NCBI GenBank assembly: GCA_004322045.1
Contig: SCRN01000002.1
Location: 1 to 64,000, forward strand
Reading direction: 5' to 3'
Source of the DNA: Paraburkholderia sp.
GTDB lineage: Bacteria; Pseudomonadota; Gammaproteobacteria; Burkholderiales; Burkholderiaceae
DNA: 64,000 nucleotides
Shown: positions 9,419 to 17,139 of the stretch, piece by piece
Layout of the letters: every line of letters starts with the position of its first letter
Numbering within the stretch: position 1 is the first letter of the stretch
Made by a program: the position numbers and the translations under genes
The notes under the pieces: model-generated
The model's database searches: none
Told to the model about the DNA's origin: nothing
What the model saw: only the letters and a program-made list of their open reading frames with translations

Positions 9419-10804
9419 ATGGACAAGAAAGAGAACACCCGCGTACTCGCTTTCGTGTACGGCGGCTACATCATGAGGTACTTGTACCTCCTGGTGGTCA
9501 TCCCGTTCTATGGGCGTGTGCTAGGCGTGACCGAGTACGGCCGCGTGCTCGCGGCCATGTCCTTGATGAACGTCATCTGGATGCTCGTAAGCTACGGCTT
9601 CACCTTCGTCGGCATGCGCGACGTGTCGAGGGCGCATGAAAAGCGCGAGTTCAACGATATCTTCTCTCTGCATCTGAGCGCGCGGATCCTGCTCGGTACG
9701 GTCGGCGGGGCCATCGGCCTGACGGCGACCTTCTGCTCGCCCGTGTTGTCGCAGCGCCCCCTCATCGGCGTACTCGCTACATTGCTCGGCATCTTGAACG
9801 GTTGGAATTTGGGCTGGCTATTCCAAGGGCGGCATCGATTCCGCACGCCGATCATGCTGGAAGTGGTCGGCTTCGCGCTCAGCTTGGTGCTGGTGCTCTC
9901 GCTCGTGCGCGGGCCTGCCGATTCGACCTGGGTGCTGGCGAGCCTATTGACGGCCTGTCTGTGCTCGACCGCTATCGCGTACTGGCTCACGCTCAAGGAC
10001 ATCGGTCTGCCGCGGATGAATTGGCGTGGCGTGCCGAGTCTCATGCGCGATTCGACGATGCTGTTCCTTTACTCGACGGGCTCGGTGGTGCTGACTTCGG
10101 CTTCCACCTACCTCTTGACGTTGCTGTCGACACCGACGCAGGTGGGCTATTACGGCGCCGCGGAGCGCTTCGCGACGATTGGCTTGAGCCTCATGGGTCC
10201 GGCCGCGCAGGTGTTCATCCCCACGATTTCCCGGCAAATCGCGCAGAACGATCATCACGGCGCACGCGCGACGACACGGCGTGGCGCTGCTTTGCTACTC
10301 GGCTATGGATTTCTCGCGCTGGGTGGCGCGTACGTGCTCTCGCCGTTCGTGCTGCCGCTGATCTTGGGCAAAGCGTTCACGCCTAGTGCGCATGTGCTGC
10401 AGCGCTTCGCGTGGATGTTCCCGTTTTCCGCGTTTAATCAGTTCGTGGGTTTTTACGTCTTCCTGCCGCGGAAAAAAGACCGGCTGATGGCGGTCGCGGG
10501 ACTGATGTCGGCGGCAGCCAACCTAGGCTCGGCGCTATTGCTCGCACCGCATTTCGGCGCCATCGGCATGGCGTCTGCGCGTGTGATCGGCGAGGCGACG
10601 CTGTCCAGCACGCTGCTGCTGTTCGCGTGGCGCACCGGGCTGCTGAGCGCAATCTTCGGCCGCACCGCGCCCGGCGAAGAGCTCAACAAGCCCCAGCAAC
10701 AGGCGCCCACCCGAGGCGCCACGACAATTGACGCGTCGCCTGCACCAGTCGCTGCGCAGGCAGCCCCGCATTCGCGCTCTCAAAGCTACCCGTCGATCCG
10801 ATGA
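9419..10804 (+). CDS. Wzx-type polysaccharide flippase
   Basis: 461-residue polytopic membrane protein of the MVF/polysaccharide-transporter superfamily, with about 12-14 hydrophobic segments between residues 10 and 415 and the family-like start FVYGGYIMRYLYLLVVIPFY. Its job is to flip lipid-linked oligosaccharide repeats across the inner membrane. It follows the GT2 gene by 64 bp. The last 40 residues are Pro/Ala/Gln/Ser-rich with no membrane segment, and they are read from DNA that also encodes, on the other strand, the C-terminus of the convergent IclR protein (122-bp overlap). Confidence 0.9.
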   Translation: MDKKENTRVLAFVYGGYIMRYLYLLVVIPFYGRVLGVTEYGRVLAAMSLMNVIWMLVSYGFTFVGMRDVSRAHEKREFNDIFSLHLSARILLGTVGGAIGLTATFCSPVLSQRPLIGVLATLLGILNGWNLGWLFQGRHRFRTPIMLEVVGFALSLVLVLSLVRGPADSTWVLASLLTACLCSTAIAYWLTLKDIGLPRMNWRGVPSLMRDSTMLFLYSTGSVVLTSASTYLLTLLSTPTQVGYYGAAERFATIGLSLMGPAAQVFIPTISRQIAQNDHHGARATTRRGAALLLGYGFLALGGAYVLSPFVLPLILGKAFTPSAHVLQRFAWMFPFSAFNQFVGFYVFLPRKKDRLMAVAGLMSAAANLGSALLLAPHFGAIGMASARVIGEATLSSTLLLFAWRTGLLSAIFGRTAPGEELNKPQQQAPTRGATTIDASPAPVAAQAAPHSRSQSYPSIR

Positions 10805-12344
10805 GCGCAATCACGAGGCGCACGGTGCCCGTATGATCGAATACGGGCGCCGCAAGCGCGTCGATGCCCGGCAGCGGCGAGCCTAGCGGCGCATCGATGC
10901 CTTCTGTGCGAATGCGGGCGAGATGCGATTCGTAAGCAGTACTAATCATCTCCGTTCGTCCGCTTCCCTTGCCGTTTTTTTGCGCCGCACCGGCGGCAGG
11001 TGACGCAGGTGCGCCCGCCAGCCGCAACGATTCGAGCGCGAGCATATCGGCAAGCGGCTCTGCGCCTAAGTAAGCTGCAAAGACCCGGCCTATTGCCGTC
11101 TGCACGAGCGAGACGACCGTGCCCACGCGCAGGCTGACGTGCAGGGGCTGCGTCGATTCTTCCAAGCGCACCACGGTCGGCCCGAGCGGGCCGAGCACCG
11201 CCGCGGCAACCGTCAAACCGGTCTCGGCCGCAAGACGGGCGATCTCGCGCTGCGCGTCGCGCTCGGGCGCTTGCCGCTGTAGCGCCATCAATCCCAACTG
11301 CAAGCCGAGCGGCCCCGCATCGAAGGCGCCCGCCTCGTCGCGGGCGAGCAAGCCGATTCCCACGAGACTGACCACGTGCGCGAACGCCTTGGCGGCCGGC
11401 ATGTTGGCGGCCGTGGCGAGATCGCGCAGGATCAGCGGCCGTGCGGCTCGCACGAGCGCATTGAGCAACTGCCCCGTCGTATCTAGCGTGCGAATGCCGC
11501 GTTGTCCGGACTCTTCGGTGCCGGGCTCGGCATCCCACGCGCGCGGCGTCTCGATCGCGCCGCCCGGCGACGACGAGTGCAGGGCCGCTTCGATGCGCTG
11601 CGCCGACGCACGCAGCGCTTGGGCGAGCGGGCCATCCCAAGCGACGTCGATCGCGCTCGACGGGCCGATAGCGGTCAGCGTCAACTGGACTGCCCCCGAG
11701 GCATCGACGACGGGCACGCACATGCTGCTGATCCATGGCGTGGGCGTATCGATACCGCGTTCGATGCGCTCGGTGCGAATGCGTTCGAGCGCCGCTTCGA
11801 ACGCGTCGTCTCGCGTGCGTCTCGTCTTGGCTTCCGGCTGCATGGCTTGCCGCTGTGCAGGGCTCAGAAATGCGGAGAACACGCGTCCGGTGGAGGTGGC
11901 GGTCAGCGACATCACGGAGCCGACGTGAAGATTGACGTGCAGCGGCGCACCGGCGTGCTCGTAGTGCACGATGGTCGGCCCGTGCGGCCCCGCCGTGCAG
12001 ACCGCGATGCAGCATCCCGAGCGTTTCGCGAGTGCGGCCACCTCGCTCACGGCCGCGCGATAGGCCGGCCGATGCTCGAGATGCTGCAGCGCCAAACGCA
12101 GCGACAGCGGGCCGGGCTCGTAATCGCCGAGCACGGCGTCGCGCTTGACGAGCCCGAGCCGCGTCAGGCTAACGAGATACGTATGCACCTGGGCAGGCGC
12201 GATGCCGGCCGCGGCGGCGAGTTCGGCCAAGCTCACGCTGCCGCGGTTGGCAAGCACCGCGAGCAGCACGCCCGCGACTTCGACGCTTTGCACGCCGCGG
12301 GACGACACTTTGCTCTCTGCGGCTGGAGGGGAACGCGTGGCCAA
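10683..12344 (-). CDS. Tandem-duplicated IclR-family regulator (two HTH-effector modules)
   Basis: 553 residues, about twice the usual 250-280 for IclR proteins. Module 1: winged HTH at about 17-75 (VEVAGVLLAVLANRG, then AAAAGIAPAQVHTYL) and effector domain about 85-258. Module 2: HTH-like segment about 288-338 (GQLLNALVRAARPLILRDL) and effector domain about 345-545. Both effector halves repeat the same landmarks: GPTIVHYE / GPTVVRLEE, PLHVNLHVGSV / PLHVSLRVGTV and TGRVFSAFL / IGRVFAAYL. The start appears to be TTG (12344) with AGAGG six bases upstream; TTG at 12350 is an alternative. It diverges from the MBL/monooxygenase genes and is their likely regulator. Its 3' end overlaps the flippase gene by 122 bp. 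Confidence 0.9.
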   Translation of the reverse strand: MATRSPPAAESKVSSRGVQSVEVAGVLLAVLANRGSVSLAELAAAAGIAPAQVHTYLVSLTRLGLVKRDAVLGDYEPGPLSLRLALQHLEHRPAYRAAVSEVAALAKRSGCCIAVCTAGPHGPTIVHYEHAGAPLHVNLHVGSVMSLTATSTGRVFSAFLSPAQRQAMQPEAKTRRTRDDAFEAALERIRTERIERGIDTPTPWISSMCVPVVDASGAVQLTLTAIGPSSAIDVAWDGPLAQALRASAQRIEAALHSSSPGGAIETPRAWDAEPGTEESGQRGIRTLDTTGQLLNALVRAARPLILRDLATAANMPAAKAFAHVVSLVGIGLLARDEAGAFDAGPLGLQLGLMALQRQAPERDAQREIARLAAETGLTVAAAVLGPLGPTVVRLEESTQPLHVSLRVGTVVSLVQTAIGRVFAAYLGAEPLADMLALESLRLAGAPASPAAGAAQKNGKGSGRTEMISTAYESHLARIRTEGIDAPLGSPLPGIDALAAPVFDHTGTVRLVIALIGSTGSFESANAGLPAQRLVQATRQLSWRLGWAPVAGAC

Positions 12345-12423
12345 GCCAACCTCTTCTCAGTGGGACGCAAAGCCGAGATCTTATCCGACGAGGGTGGGCT
12401 TGTCGTACCTGTGGTTTGGTTAT

Positions 12424-12439
12424 AGCAAATGCATTTGCT
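12424..12439. promoter_or_regulatory. 16-bp perfect palindrome, probable IclR operator
   Basis: AGCAAATGCATTTGCT is a perfect palindrome lying one base upstream of a good -35 box for the rightward genes, and 80 bp upstream of the divergent regulator start. IclR proteins bind palindromes of this size near promoters, so the divergent tandem IclR protein is the natural candidate to bind it. The binding itself is inferred. Confidence 0.6.
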
Positions 12440-12440
12440 G

Positions 12441-12470
12441 TTGACAAAGCGCGCAAGGACGGCCTAGTAT
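12441..12470 (+). promoter_or_regulatory. Sigma-70-type promoter for the MBL/monooxygenase unit
   Basis: TTGACA (12441-12446, perfect -35), 18-bp spacer, TAGTAT (12465-12470, four of six matches to the -10). The first gene starts 210 bp downstream, so the mRNA would have a long leader. Position next to the palindrome supports regulated use. Confidence 0.55.
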
Positions 12471-12680
12471 GGCTTCGACTCGGCGAACGACCTACGCCGC
12501 GGCCGCAACGATAGCGATAGCGGTGGCGACAGAGGTTTCGGCCGACTCGAATAAATAAGCAGTCCTATACGAACATTGGAGCGAGACGTCGTCTAGCCGC
12601 CCGGCATAGAAGCCCGGGTGCGCATCGTGCCGCGCTCGCGCATTCGTCGCTCGACGTTTCTTTTCATCAGCGAGATCAAC

Positions 12681-13640
12681 ATGGCAAAGGCATTTGCATC
12701 CCAGGCGGACCTGGAGCAGAAAAAGATCACGTGGACCCAGCTTTCGGAGAACGCCTATGCGTACACGGCCGAAGGCGATCCGAATTCGGGCGTCGTGATC
12801 GGTGAGGACAGCGTGCTGATCGTCGATACCACCGCAACGCCCGCGATGGCACGCGATTTGATCGCCAAGATTCGTTCGATCACCGACAAACCGATCAAGC
12901 ACGTCGTGCTGTCGCATTACCACGCGGTTCGTGTGCTCGGCGCATCGGCTTACTTCGACGAAGGCGCGCAGAACATCATTGCGAGCCGGGGCACGTACGA
13001 GATGATCGTCGAGCGCGGCGAAGCAGACATGAAGTCGGAAATCGAGCGCTTTCCGCGGCTGTTCGCGGGCGTGGAAACGGTGCCGGGCCTCACGTGGCCG
13101 ACGCTCGTGTTCGAGCGTGAAATCACGCTTTACTTGGGCAAGCTCGAGGTGAAGGTCATGCATCTGGGCGCGGGGCATACCAAGGGCGATACGGTCGTAT
13201 GGCTGCCTTCGCAGAAGGTGCTGTTTTCTGGCGATCTCGTCGAATACGGCGCAGCCTGCTATTGCGGCGACGCGCAACTCGCGCCGTGGCCCGCGACGCT
13301 CGATGCGTTGGCGGCGCTCGGTGCCGACAAGCTCGTGCCGGGGCGCGGCCCGGCGCTGACCGATGCGGCGCAAGTGCAAGCGGGCATTGCCTACACGCGC
13401 GATTTCGTGACCACGTTGCTCGATCGCGGCCGTGCCGCCGTGGCGCAAGGGCTCGATCTCAAGGGCGCCATGGCGCTCGCGCGCGAAGCGATGGACCCGA
13501 AATTCGGTCAAGTCTTCATCTACGAGCACTGCTTGCCGTTCGATGTGACGCGCGCGTTCGACGAAGCGAGCGGCATCGTTCACCCTCGCATTTGGACGGC
13601 CGAGCGCGACAAGGAAATGTGGGCCGCGCTGCAGGACTGA
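12681..13640 (+). CDS. MBL-fold metallo-hydrolase-like protein with incomplete metal site
   Basis: 319 residues with the metallo-beta-lactamase fold (GVVIGEDSVLIVDTTAT, then a HxH strand-loop). The first motif is S78-H-Y-H-A-V-R84: the two His are present, but the usual Asp and second-site His of HxHxDH are Val and Arg. GAGHTKGDTVVW and LFSGDLVEYG are kept, but the last ligand motif (PGHG) reads PGRG. So one metal could still bind, and the second site is doubtful. Start ATG 12681 (MAKAFASQ); an upstream in-frame ATG at 12618 adds an Arg-rich, unlikely leader. It is 22 bp upstream of a flavin monooxygenase and probably hydrolyses or sequesters a pathway intermediate; the substrate is unknown. 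Confidence 0.82.
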   Translation: MAKAFASQADLEQKKITWTQLSENAYAYTAEGDPNSGVVIGEDSVLIVDTTATPAMARDLIAKIRSITDKPIKHVVLSHYHAVRVLGASAYFDEGAQNIIASRGTYEMIVERGEADMKSEIERFPRLFAGVETVPGLTWPTLVFEREITLYLGKLEVKVMHLGAGHTKGDTVVWLPSQKVLFSGDLVEYGAACYCGDAQLAPWPATLDALAALGADKLVPGRGPALTDAAQVQAGIAYTRDFVTTLLDRGRAAVAQGLDLKGAMALAREAMDPKFGQVFIYEHCLPFDVTRAFDEASGIVHPRIWTAERDKEMWAALQD

Positions 13641-13662
13641 AACGGGTGACGGGGAGACTTAG

Positions 13663-15387
13663 ATGGCAATTGATTATCAGACGCTGCGGTTCGAATACCG
13701 GCGTCATGCGGAGCAGGACGGCGGGGCGGCGGCGATCCATCCGGTGATCGTCGTCGGCGCGGGCCCGGTAGGCTTGGCGACGGCGATCGACTTGGCGCAG
13801 CGCGGCGTGAGCGTCGTCGTAGTGGACGACGACAACTGCTTGTCGGCGGGTTCGCGCGCAATCTGTTTTTCAAAGCGCTCACTCGACATTTTCGACCGGC
13901 TGGGCTGCGGCGAGGCCATGGTCGAAAAGGGCGTGCGCTGGCATGTGGGCAAAGTGTTCTTGAAGGACGAACTGGTCTATTCGTTCGATCTGTTGCCCGA
14001 GAGCGGCCACCGCCGCCCCGCCTTCATCAATCTGCAGCAGTACTATGTGGAAGGCTTTTTGATCGAGCGCGCCAAGGCGCTGCCGAATGTGCAGATCCGT
14101 TGGAACAATAAGGTCGTGGGCGTGATGCGGCGTGACCGAGCGCAGCCAGGACAAGCGCCGGTCACGCTGACGATCGATACCCCCGACGGCGAATATGCGC
14201 TCGATGCGCGCTACGTCGTGGCGGCGGACGGCTCGCGTAGCCCGATGCGCCATATGCTGGGGCTCGAAAGCAAAGGCCGCACGTTCAAAGATCGTTTCTT
14301 GATCGCCGACATCAAGATGGAAGCCGACTTTCCATCGGAGCGTTGGTTTTGGTTCGACCCGCCGTTTCATCCTAACCAATCGGTGTTGCTGCACCGGCAG
14401 CCGGACAACGTCTGGCGCATCGATTTCCAACTCGGCTGGGATGCCGATCCCGTGCTCGAGAAAACGCCCGAGCGTGTGATACCGCGGGTGCGCGCGCTGC
14501 TCGGCCCCGACGTGAAATTCGACATCGAGTGGGTGAGCGTCTATACGTTCTCTTGCTTGCGCATGGACAGCTTTCGGCATGGAAACGTATTGTTCGCCGG
14601 CGACGCGGCGCACGGCGTCTCGCCGTTCGGCGCACGCGGCGCGAACAGCGGCTTTCAAGACGCGGAAAATCTCGCATGGAAGCTCGAGATGGTCTTGGCC
14701 GGCCGCGCGCCTGACAGCCTGCTCGATACTTATGCGCGTGAGCGCGAGTATGCGGCCGACGAGAACATCTTGAACTCGACGCGCTCCACCGATTTCATCA
14801 CGCCGAAGAGTCCCATCAGCCGCGTATTCCGCGATGCCGTGCTCACGCTCGCGCGCCGCCATGATTTTGCGCGGCGGCTAGTCAATAGCGGGCGGCTCTC
14901 CGTGCCTGCGCTTCTGCGCGAATCCACGCTGAACACGCCAGATCGGGACCGGTTCGAAGGCGCCATGATGCCGGGCGCCTCCTGCGTCGATGCCCCGGTC
15001 ACGCGCGACGGGATGCAAGATTGGCTGCTCGGGCACATCGGCAGCCGCTTCACGGTGTTGGTCTTTGCGGCGGCGGAAGGATTGCGCCCCGACGAGAAAG
15101 ATGCGATCGAACGCGCTCGCTCGCTTGGGGTGCCCATGCAGATCGTTGTCGTCGGCCCGAGGGGAACATCGCCCGGCAGCGAAAAGTGGGTCACCGACGC
15201 AACCGCCATCGGCGCGCAAGCGTTGTGCGATGTGGACGGGCTCGCGGCCGAGCGTTACGACGGTGCGGCGGGCACGGTGTATCTAATGCGCCCCGATCAA
15301 CATGTGTGCGCGCGCTGGCGGCACGTGACCACGAACGACATCTGCGTTTCGCTCGAACGGGCGCTGGGTGCGGGCGGGGCGGCATAG
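13663..15387 (+). CDS. FAD-dependent aromatic-ring monooxygenase (PheA/TfdB/MhpA type)
   Basis: 574 residues, class A flavoprotein hydroxylase length. FAD dinucleotide motif GAGPVG at residues 32-37 (inside VIVVGAGPVGLATAIDLAQ), the DG motif in VVAADGSRSPMRH, and the GD motif NVLFAGDAAHGVSPFGARG at about 308-326. A C-terminal thioredoxin-like domain follows, as in phenol and 3-(3-hydroxyphenyl)propionate hydroxylases. Such enzymes use NAD(P)H and O2 to hydroxylate an aromatic or related ring. No ring-cleavage dioxygenase is beside it, so the pathway cannot be completed from this window. Co-directional with the MBL, DUF2783 and MFS genes. Confidence 0.9.
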   Translation: MAIDYQTLRFEYRRHAEQDGGAAAIHPVIVVGAGPVGLATAIDLAQRGVSVVVVDDDNCLSAGSRAICFSKRSLDIFDRLGCGEAMVEKGVRWHVGKVFLKDELVYSFDLLPESGHRRPAFINLQQYYVEGFLIERAKALPNVQIRWNNKVVGVMRRDRAQPGQAPVTLTIDTPDGEYALDARYVVAADGSRSPMRHMLGLESKGRTFKDRFLIADIKMEADFPSERWFWFDPPFHPNQSVLLHRQPDNVWRIDFQLGWDADPVLEKTPERVIPRVRALLGPDVKFDIEWVSVYTFSCLRMDSFRHGNVLFAGDAAHGVSPFGARGANSGFQDAENLAWKLEMVLAGRAPDSLLDTYAREREYAADENILNSTRSTDFITPKSPISRVFRDAVLTLARRHDFARRLVNSGRLSVPALLRESTLNTPDRDRFEGAMMPGASCVDAPVTRDGMQDWLLGHIGSRFTVLVFAAAEGLRPDEKDAIERARSLGVPMQIVVVGPRGTSPGSEKWVTDATAIGAQALCDVDGLAAERYDGAAGTVYLMRPDQHVCARWRHVTTNDICVSLERALGAGGAA

Positions 15388-15470
15388 AGGAACTGAACGA
15401 CGATGAGCAAGATTCATTTGCATTGCTTGATTAGTACTCCTAATTACCTTATCGATGCGCGAGGCGACGA

Positions 15471-15701
15471 ATGAAGCTCGACACGCAACTGAATTTGACG
15501 CGGCCCGACGATTTTTACGAGGCGCTGATCGATATGCATCGGGATCTGAACGACGCGCAAAGTCAAAGTGCGAACGCTCAATTGATCTTGCTGCTCGCCA
15601 ATCATATCGGCGATCAAGCGACGCTGGCCGAGGCGATCGGCCTTGCCCGCGAAGCCGCGCTCGAAGCCGTTCCATCACTGCCGCACCGCTGCGCGGCATG
15701 A
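15471..15701 (+). CDS. DUF2783 protein
   Basis: 76-residue acidic helical protein (LNLTRPDDFYEALIDMHRDL ... NAQLILLLANHIGD). The sequence matches my memory of DUF2783, a small family found beside flavin monooxygenases in Burkholderiales. It follows the monooxygenase by 83 bp. It has no signal or membrane segment and may be a partner or stabiliser of the monooxygenase; that is inference. Family assignment is from memory of the conserved core. Confidence 0.78.
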   Translation: MKLDTQLNLTRPDDFYEALIDMHRDLNDAQSQSANAQLILLLANHIGDQATLAEAIGLAREAALEAVPSLPHRCAA

Positions 15702-15780
15702 GCAAACCCCTACGCAAGTAGTCGCGCCGATCGGCGCGCTAGACGCCGAGGCGCTTTTTTTCCCTCCTGGAGCGAGACAA

Positions 15781-17103
15781 ATGACCCAATCGATCGATGC
15801 CGCCGTGCAAGCGGCAGGGCAGACCCTGCCCGGCGACGACGCCCTTTACCGCAAAATTGCGCTGCGCGTCGTCCCGTTTCTCTTTCTTTGCTATGTCGTG
15901 TCGTTTCTCGATCGCATCAACATCGGTTTCGCCCAGTTGCAAATGAAGCACGATCTAGGATTTAGCGATGCGATGTACGGGCTTGGCGCTGCGATCTTTT
16001 ACATCGGCTATGTCGTGTGCGAAGTACCGAGCAACATGCTGCTGGCCCGCTTCGGCGCAAGGCGCACCTTCGCCCGCATCATGCTGTTGTGGGGTGCGGC
16101 GTCGGTCGGGACGATGTTCGTCAAGACGCCAGGCCATTTCTATGCGCTGCGTTTCGCACTCGGCGTATTCGAGGCCGGATTCTTCCCAGGCATCGTGTTG
16201 TATCTGACCTACTGGTTTCCGGCAGCGCGCCGAGCCGCGATGCTGTCGATCTTCTTCGCCGGCGTGGCCGTCGCGGGGGTGCTCGGTGGATTGTTTTCGG
16301 GCTGGCTCATGCGCGAGACGGCCGGCGTATTCGGGCTGGCCGGTTGGCGCTGGATGTTTGCGATCGAAGGGGCGCCCGCGCTCGTGCTGGGCGTGTTGTC
16401 CTTGACATGGCTCGTCGATGGGCCGAAGCAGGCCACTTGGCTGAACGCGGAGGAAAAGGCTCGCATTGCGCAGGCGCTATCGCATGAGACGCGAAATGCA
16501 GCCCGTGAGCACGGACGCGGTGCGTTCGCGCAAGCGTTGCGCACGCCGCGCGTTTATCTGCTCGCGTTCATTTACTTTTCGTTGACGTGCGCGTCGCTGA
16601 CGCTCAATTTCTGGATGCCGCTCATGATCCGCGATTTCGGCATCACCGATGTCGTGTCGATCAGCCTCTATACCGCTGTTCCCAACGCGTTGGGCGTCGT
16701 CGGACTGATCGCGATCGCGCGCCATTCCGATCGAACGGGCGAACGCCGGCGGCACTTCGCTTTTTGCACGATCGTCGGCGGTGCAGCGTTAGTCGCGCTG
16801 ACTGCGCACTTCGCCAGTTTTGCGGCTATGCTGGCGATTCTCTGCTGCGCCACGATCCTGATCTTCGCGGCGTTGCCGATCTTTTGGACGATGCCGCCGC
16901 ATTGCTTGTCGACGACGGCAACGGCGCCGGGCATCGCCCTCGTGAGCAGCATCGGGATCACGAGCGGCATCGTCAGTCCGTGGGTCATCGGCCAGATCAA
17001 AGTGCGCACGGGCAGCATGGACGACGCGCTCTACTTGTTGACCGCCTTGCTCGTCGCGAGCGGATGCGCCGTGCTCCTGACGATGCGCGAAGTCGACGCG
17101 TAG
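15781..17103 (+). CDS. MFS transporter, anion:cation symporter (ACS/phthalate-permease) type
   Basis: 440-residue permease with 12 hydrophobic segments. The start FLCYVVSFLDRINIGFAQLQM is characteristic of the ACS family, which imports organic acids such as phthalate, tartrate or 4-hydroxyphenylacetate. I chose the ATG at 15781 (MTQSIDAAVQ), with GGAGCGAG upstream; an earlier in-frame start overlaps the DUF2783 gene. As the last gene of the monooxygenase unit it probably imports the unit's substrate. Convergent with the protease gene, with a 36-bp gap. Confidence 0.88.
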   Translation: MTQSIDAAVQAAGQTLPGDDALYRKIALRVVPFLFLCYVVSFLDRINIGFAQLQMKHDLGFSDAMYGLGAAIFYIGYVVCEVPSNMLLARFGARRTFARIMLLWGAASVGTMFVKTPGHFYALRFALGVFEAGFFPGIVLYLTYWFPAARRAAMLSIFFAGVAVAGVLGGLFSGWLMRETAGVFGLAGWRWMFAIEGAPALVLGVLSLTWLVDGPKQATWLNAEEKARIAQALSHETRNAAREHGRGAFAQALRTPRVYLLAFIYFSLTCASLTLNFWMPLMIRDFGITDVVSISLYTAVPNALGVVGLIAIARHSDRTGERRRHFAFCTIVGGAALVALTAHFASFAAMLAILCCATILIFAALPIFWTMPPHCLSTTATAPGIALVSSIGITSGIVSPWVIGQIKVRTGSMDDALYLLTALLVASGCAVLLTMREVDA

Positions 17104-17139
17104 GCGTGCGCTCCGGGTAAGTCATAGGCCCGCTTAACG

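Noticed and set aside
15404-15475. 23-codon frame between the monooxygenase and DUF2783 genes (MSKIHLHCLI)
   Set aside because: Too short, no good ribosome site, no sign of conservation visible; probably untranslated spacer.
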